DNA of 8,303 nucleotides, taken from the NCBI GenBank assembly GCA_947452325.1, contig CANGCZ010000061.1, positions 1 through 8,303 on the forward strand, in the 5' to 3' direction. The notes under the pieces are model-generated. The model made no database searches, was not told the origin of the DNA, and saw only the letters and a program-made list of their open reading frames with translations. Shown here piece by piece: positions 6,051-8,303 of the stretch; positions within the stretch are counted from its first letter, which is position 1; every line of letters begins with the position of its first letter. The position numbers and the translations under genes are program-made. The DNA comes from Comamonadaceae bacterium (GTDB lineage: Bacteria; Pseudomonadota; Gammaproteobacteria; Burkholderiales; Burkholderiaceae_C).

Positions 6051-6376
6051 TGATCCAAAGTGTCCATGTCGCGCGTTGCCTCTTGGGCATCGTGTGTGAT
6101 CACTGGAATGCCGAGTCTGGACACATGGGTGATGAAGTCGGCCATAGGCATTTGCGCCATGCGTGCGCCCCTTGCCAGTGACAAGCCTCCATCACGAAAT
6201 AAGGCCGTGGCCAATGCTGCACGCGCACCGGGCTCGGACAAAAGCTTACCGGACTGTAAGCCGATCATCACCGCGTCAGGTTGGTCCCGGTTCATGACCA
6301 CCACCAAGTCATTGCGCGCGCTGCGAAGTGCTTCACTCGGATTGTTTTTGAGGCTGGAAACATTGACGGTTTGCAT
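6032..6376 (-). CDS. Phd-like N-terminus with UPF0175-type domain: antitoxin, module 2
   Basis: The 114-residue protein starts MQTVNVSSLKNNPSEALRSA and LVVVMNRDQPDAVMIGL (residues 1-40), the pattern of Phd/YefM antitoxins: strand, helix and a beta-hairpin ending in a small hydrophobic core. Residues 53-92 (AALATALFRDGGLSLARGAR and MPMADFITHVSRLGIP) match the helical UPF0175 pattern, which commonly partners PIN/DUF3368 toxins. The tail DMDTLDQWLA is the likely toxin-binding end. It is expected to neutralise the PIN protein encoded just downstream (19-bp overlap) and repress its own promoter. A GGAG (6386-6389) lies 10 nt before the ATG, slightly far. No damage is seen, although its toxin is broken. 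Domain assignments rest on motif resemblance. Confidence 0.82.
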   Translation of the reverse strand: MQTVNVSSLKNNPSEALRSARNDLVVVMNRDQPDAVMIGLQSGKLLSEPGARAALATALFRDGGLSLARGARMAQMPMADFITHVSRLGIPVITHDAQEATRDMDTLDQWLATS

Positions 6377-6392
6377 GGTGGGGGTTCTCCAT

Positions 6393-6425
6393 ATAGGAAT
6401 AACTTATAAGATTATTTCATAGGAA
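6393..6425 (-). promoter_or_regulatory. Promoter and operator candidate of module 2
   Basis: The perfect palindrome CTTATAAG (6403-6410) is flanked by GGAATAA on the left and, after one extra A, TTATTTC on the right, forming a longer quasi-palindrome (6396-6418). On the minus strand it contains TATAAG (5 of 6 for a -10 box, 6403-6408), placing a start about 20 nt before the antitoxin ATG. ATAGGAA is also repeated directly at 6393-6399 and 6419-6425, 26 bp apart. No good -35 box is visible. Binding by the module 2 antitoxin is inference from the usual autoregulation of such modules. Confidence 0.5.
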
Positions 6426-6486
6426 ATTATTCAGGGAAGATGAAACGCCCGCCTTGTCCGGAGTGACCTGCACCTACACCCAGTGT

Positions 6487-6921
6487 TTAAGCCAATCGCA
6501 GCAAATGTTTATTCTCAACGCCCGTCGCCCATTTCACTGAAATACCTTGGTCCAAGGTGACCAGACAAGCTTGGTGCCGCACCGCCAACGACAGCAGGTA
6601 AGCGTCGGTGATGTCCGCAGGGCGCAGCACTTGCTGCCAATCGATAGCGTTTGCATCCAGGGGGTTGATGTCATCCGCCCAGAACTCGTGCATGGGGTGA
6701 CGCATGGCTTGCTGCAAACCGGCAACCACGGTCTGCATAGGTAAACGGTTGGGGTAACTGGGCTGCGACATGATGCGTACACAGCCGTTCAAAGTAATGG
6801 GGCAACTGGCCCAGCCTGCTGTGTGGGCGCAAAGCCATTGGCTGCACAAGCGATGGTGAACATGGTTGGCATCCAGCAGCGCGATCAACACGCTGGAGTC
6901 GAGCAAGGCGCGCAGTTTCAT
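6487..6921 (-). CDS. vapC: VapC-type PIN-domain toxin, module 3
   Basis: This 144-residue protein follows the VapC subfamily with the 'LLDSSVLIALLDANHVHH' N-terminus (D8 as first metal ligand), a W-C-P-T-NG-VRI strand (36-50), SQPSYPN, HEFWADDI (78-85), and the TDAYLLSLAVRHQACLVTLDQGI block (105-127) holding D106 and D124. VapC toxins are Mg-dependent ribonucleases that often cleave tRNA or rRNA; the target here is unknown. At the place where relatives I recall have T-E-N-G or T-Q-N-G, this protein has T-L-N-G (L44), so one acidic ligand may be missing. It begins by an ATGA overlap with vapB and has no strong Shine-Dalgarno, so coupling is likely. It is the only full-length toxin in the window. 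Confidence 0.9.
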   Translation of the reverse strand: MKLRALLDSSVLIALLDANHVHHRLCSQWLCAHTAGWASCPITLNGCVRIMSQPSYPNRLPMQTVVAGLQQAMRHPMHEFWADDINPLDANAIDWQQVLRPADITDAYLLSLAVRHQACLVTLDQGISVKWATGVENKHLLRLA

Positions 6922-7187
6922 TCGCCAATATCGTCGCGTATGGTGCGCACCATGTCGCTGGTGACGATCTGCTGTCCCGGGGAAGTCAGCGGCACAAAAC
7001 CGTAAACCGCTTGAGGCTCCATGGCCAAAGTCTTAGCGGACATGCTTTGTGAGGTATCTGCCAAACCAAGTTGAATAGCGCGGCGCATGGTGTCTGAAAT
7101 GATCCGCCCGGCCGTGGTTTGACCGGCTTTGGCCAAGGACTTGGCGGCGGCCAGAATGTCTTCGTCAAGGTCTAAGGTGGTGCGCAT
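6918..7187 (-). CDS. vapB: VapB-type ribbon-helix-helix antitoxin, module 3
   Basis: The 89-residue protein opens MRTTLDLDEDILAAAKSLAK and TTAGRIISDTMRRAI, the standard strand-helix-helix of VapB antitoxins, and has a C-terminal YGFVPLTSPGQQIVTSDMVR segment (62-81) of the kind that wraps the PIN toxin. It should neutralise the adjoining VapC and repress the operon through the palindrome just upstream. No Shine-Dalgarno is present, and a -10-like TACAAT (7194-7199) ends 7 nt before the ATG, so the message may be leaderless. It lies 27 bp after the stop of the GlcD-like gene on the same strand, so read-through transcription from there is also possible. The stop overlaps the vapC start (ATGA). 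Confidence 0.9.
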   Translation of the reverse strand: MRTTLDLDEDILAAAKSLAKAGQTTAGRIISDTMRRAIQLGLADTSQSMSAKTLAMEPQAVYGFVPLTSPGQQIVTSDMVRTIRDDIGE

Positions 7188-7193
7188 CAGGGC

Positions 7194-7218
7194 ATTGTAT
7201 CTGATGCATTTGCATCAG
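7194..7218 (-). promoter_or_regulatory. Palindromic operator with adjoining -10 box for vapBC
   Basis: An 8-bp perfect inverted repeat with a 2-bp centre (CTGATGCA, TT, TGCATCAG; 7201-7218) abuts a minus-strand -10-like TACAAT (7194-7199). No good -35 box is seen at normal spacing. The palindrome occupies the would-be spacer, as expected for an autorepressor site, and its outer end overlaps the stop codon of the GlcD-like gene (7215-7217). A terminator role is less likely because no T-tract follows. Confidence 0.55.
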
Positions 7219-8303
7219 CGCATCAACACCCGCCCCGGATTCATCAGGTTTTGCGGGTCCAATGCCTGTTTGATGCTGCGCATCAATTGCAGCGCCACCG
7301 GGTCTTTGTATTGCGGCAAGCTGTCGACTTTCAAGCGGCCTATGCCGTGCTCGGCGCTGACCGATCCGCCAAATGACATGACGGCTTCATAAACCAAATC
7401 GTTTACCGCCGGTTCATGCGTTTTTAAGAAGTGCGCGGCATCTGCCCCTTCAGGACATTGGATGTTGTAGTGCAAGTTGCCGTCGCCTAAGTGCCCGAAA
7501 TTCACCACGCGTATACCGGGCAAGGCTTGCACCAAGGCTGCATCGGTTTGTTTGACAAACGCAGCGATGGCCGAGACCGGCAACGAAATATCGTGCTTGA
7601 TGTTCAAGCCTTCAGCGGCTTGTGCGGATGAAATGCTTTCACGCACCTGCCAGAGTTCGCGCGATTGCGAAAGGCTTTGCGCGATGACCACGTCGTTGGC
7701 GACCTGCTTTTCAAGCGCGGCTCCCAGCAGTTGCTCCAGGCGATGTTCAGCATGCGCTTCGGACTCGGTGTCGCTCAGTTCCAGCAGGACGCAGTAGGGC
7801 GCGTCTTGCCACAGCGGCACTTGTAACGATGGGAAATGTCTGGCGACCAGGCCCAGCGCTATTTGCGACATCATCTCGAAGCCGGTCAATCCCGCACCGA
7901 GTTGTTGTTGCGCCATGCCCAGCAAATCTATGGCTGCTTGTACGCTGGGCACCGCTGCCCAAGCGGTGCGCTGCGCGGCAGGCTTGGGAAACAGTTTCAT
8001 GGTGGCCGCAGTGATGATGCCCAGCGTGCCTTCGCTGCCAATAAATAAATGACGCAAGTCATAGCCGGTGTTATCTTTGCGCAAGCCGCTCAAACCTTGC
8101 CATACATGGCCTTGCGCGGTCACTACTTCCAGGCCCAAGCACAGGTCGCGCGTGTTGCCATAACGCAGCACTTGCGTGCCGCCTGCGTTGCTAGCCAGGT
8201 TCCCGCCGAGTGTGCAACTACCTTCAGATGCCAAGCTGAGCGCAAACAAAAAGCCGGCCTGGTCAGCAGCTTGTTGCACGTCTTGAAGAATACAACCGGC
8301 GTC
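7215..8303 (-). CDS. GlcD-like FAD-linked oxidase, C-terminal part (partial)
   Basis: The open frame runs off the right edge; 362 residues plus stop are visible, and about 100 N-terminal residues are expected beyond it. The GTG at 8277-8279 is not a credible start, because the FAD-binding domain already runs upstream of it (DAGCILQ). Visible features: the FAD-binding_4 segment SEGSCTLGGNLASNAGGT, RKDNTGYDL, LFIGSEGTLGIIT, and the C-terminal FAD-oxidase domain with KHDISLPVS, the metal/substrate motif FGHLGDGNLHYN and SAEHGIGR, ending LDPQNLMNPGRVL. Members oxidise D-2-hydroxyacids (glycolate, D-lactate, D-2-hydroxyglutarate) and pass electrons to a carrier. Which substrate applies cannot be settled here, so no symbol is given. 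The stop is 27 bp before vapB. Confidence 0.92.
   Translation of the reverse strand, partial: DAGCILQDVQQAADQAGFLFALSLASEGSCTLGGNLASNAGGTQVLRYGNTRDLCLGLEVVTAQGHVWQGLSGLRKDNTGYDLRHLFIGSEGTLGIITAATMKLFPKPAAQRTAWAAVPSVQAAIDLLGMAQQQLGAGLTGFEMMSQIALGLVARHFPSLQVPLWQDAPYCVLLELSDTESEAHAEHRLEQLLGAALEKQVANDVVIAQSLSQSRELWQVRESISSAQAAEGLNIKHDISLPVSAIAAFVKQTDAALVQALPGIRVVNFGHLGDGNLHYNIQCPEGADAAHFLKTHEPAVNDLVYEAVMSFGGSVSAEHGIGRLKVDSLPQYKDPVALQLMRSIKQALDPQNLMNPGRVLMR

Noticed and set aside
6426..6486. Small gene or terminator between vapC and the module 2 antitoxin
   Set aside because: No start, ribosome-binding site or clear stem with T-run could be found in this short stretch.
8277..8279. GTG as the real start of the GlcD-like gene
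   Set aside because: The frame continues upstream to the window edge with FAD-domain residues, so the gene is simply cut by the window.
1..8303. CRISPR array, tRNA, insertion sequence or prophage genes
   Set aside because: No regularly spaced repeats, cloverleaf, transposase motif or phage structural/integrase motif was seen on either strand.

Overview
The window looks like a piece of a betaproteobacterial chromosome, most likely Burkholderiales and possibly Comamonadaceae. I base this on the wording of the BioF, ThyA and GlcD-like proteins, the biotin gene order, moderate-to-high GC, and short ATGA gene overlaps. This placement comes from protein family resemblance, not from a database search.

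Left part (1-2094, + strand): the end of bioA, then bioF and bioD, each joined to the previous gene by an ATGA overlap. These are the last steps of biotin synthesis before bioB, which is not in the window. The last 19 codons of bioD are made of a REP-like hairpin (arms AATTGGGG/CCCCAATT) followed by AATTAAA units. They extend an enzyme that would otherwise have its usual length.

Middle (2080-4627, - strand): read right to left, an RHH (HicB-type) antitoxin, thyA, an EamA-type transporter and folA. ThyA makes dTMP and produces dihydrofolate, and FolA recycles it, so the two belong together. The transporter starts inside thyA. folA converges on bioD, and their 3' ends overlap by 15 bp.

Accessory stretch (4382-7187): this holds the remains of three different PIN-domain toxin-antitoxin modules and one broken hydrolase gene, all between housekeeping genes. 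Module 1 (4382-4779) has an intact antitoxin, but only the last 51 codons of its PIN toxin remain. Next is an AT-rich divergent promoter region (about 4781-4869) and an alpha/beta-hydrolase pseudogene on the + strand, with two internal deletions and two frame changes. Module 2 (5550-6376) has an intact Phd/UPF0175-type antitoxin and a PIN/DUF3368 toxin cut by an in-frame TAG. Module 3 (6487-7187) is a complete vapBC pair with an ATGA overlap, and has a palindromic operator candidate at its promoter. The 110 bp between modules 2 and 3 hold the module 2 promoter/operator candidate; I see no gene there.

Right edge (7215-8303, - strand): the C-terminal three quarters of a GlcD-like FAD-linked oxidase, whose start lies outside the window.

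I found no CRISPR array, tRNA, rRNA, insertion sequence or phage gene. Nothing amounts to a clearly new multi-gene system. The most notable points are the decay pattern of the toxin-antitoxin cluster, the REP-like element captured at the end of bioD, and the placing of an orphan antitoxin directly upstream of thyA.
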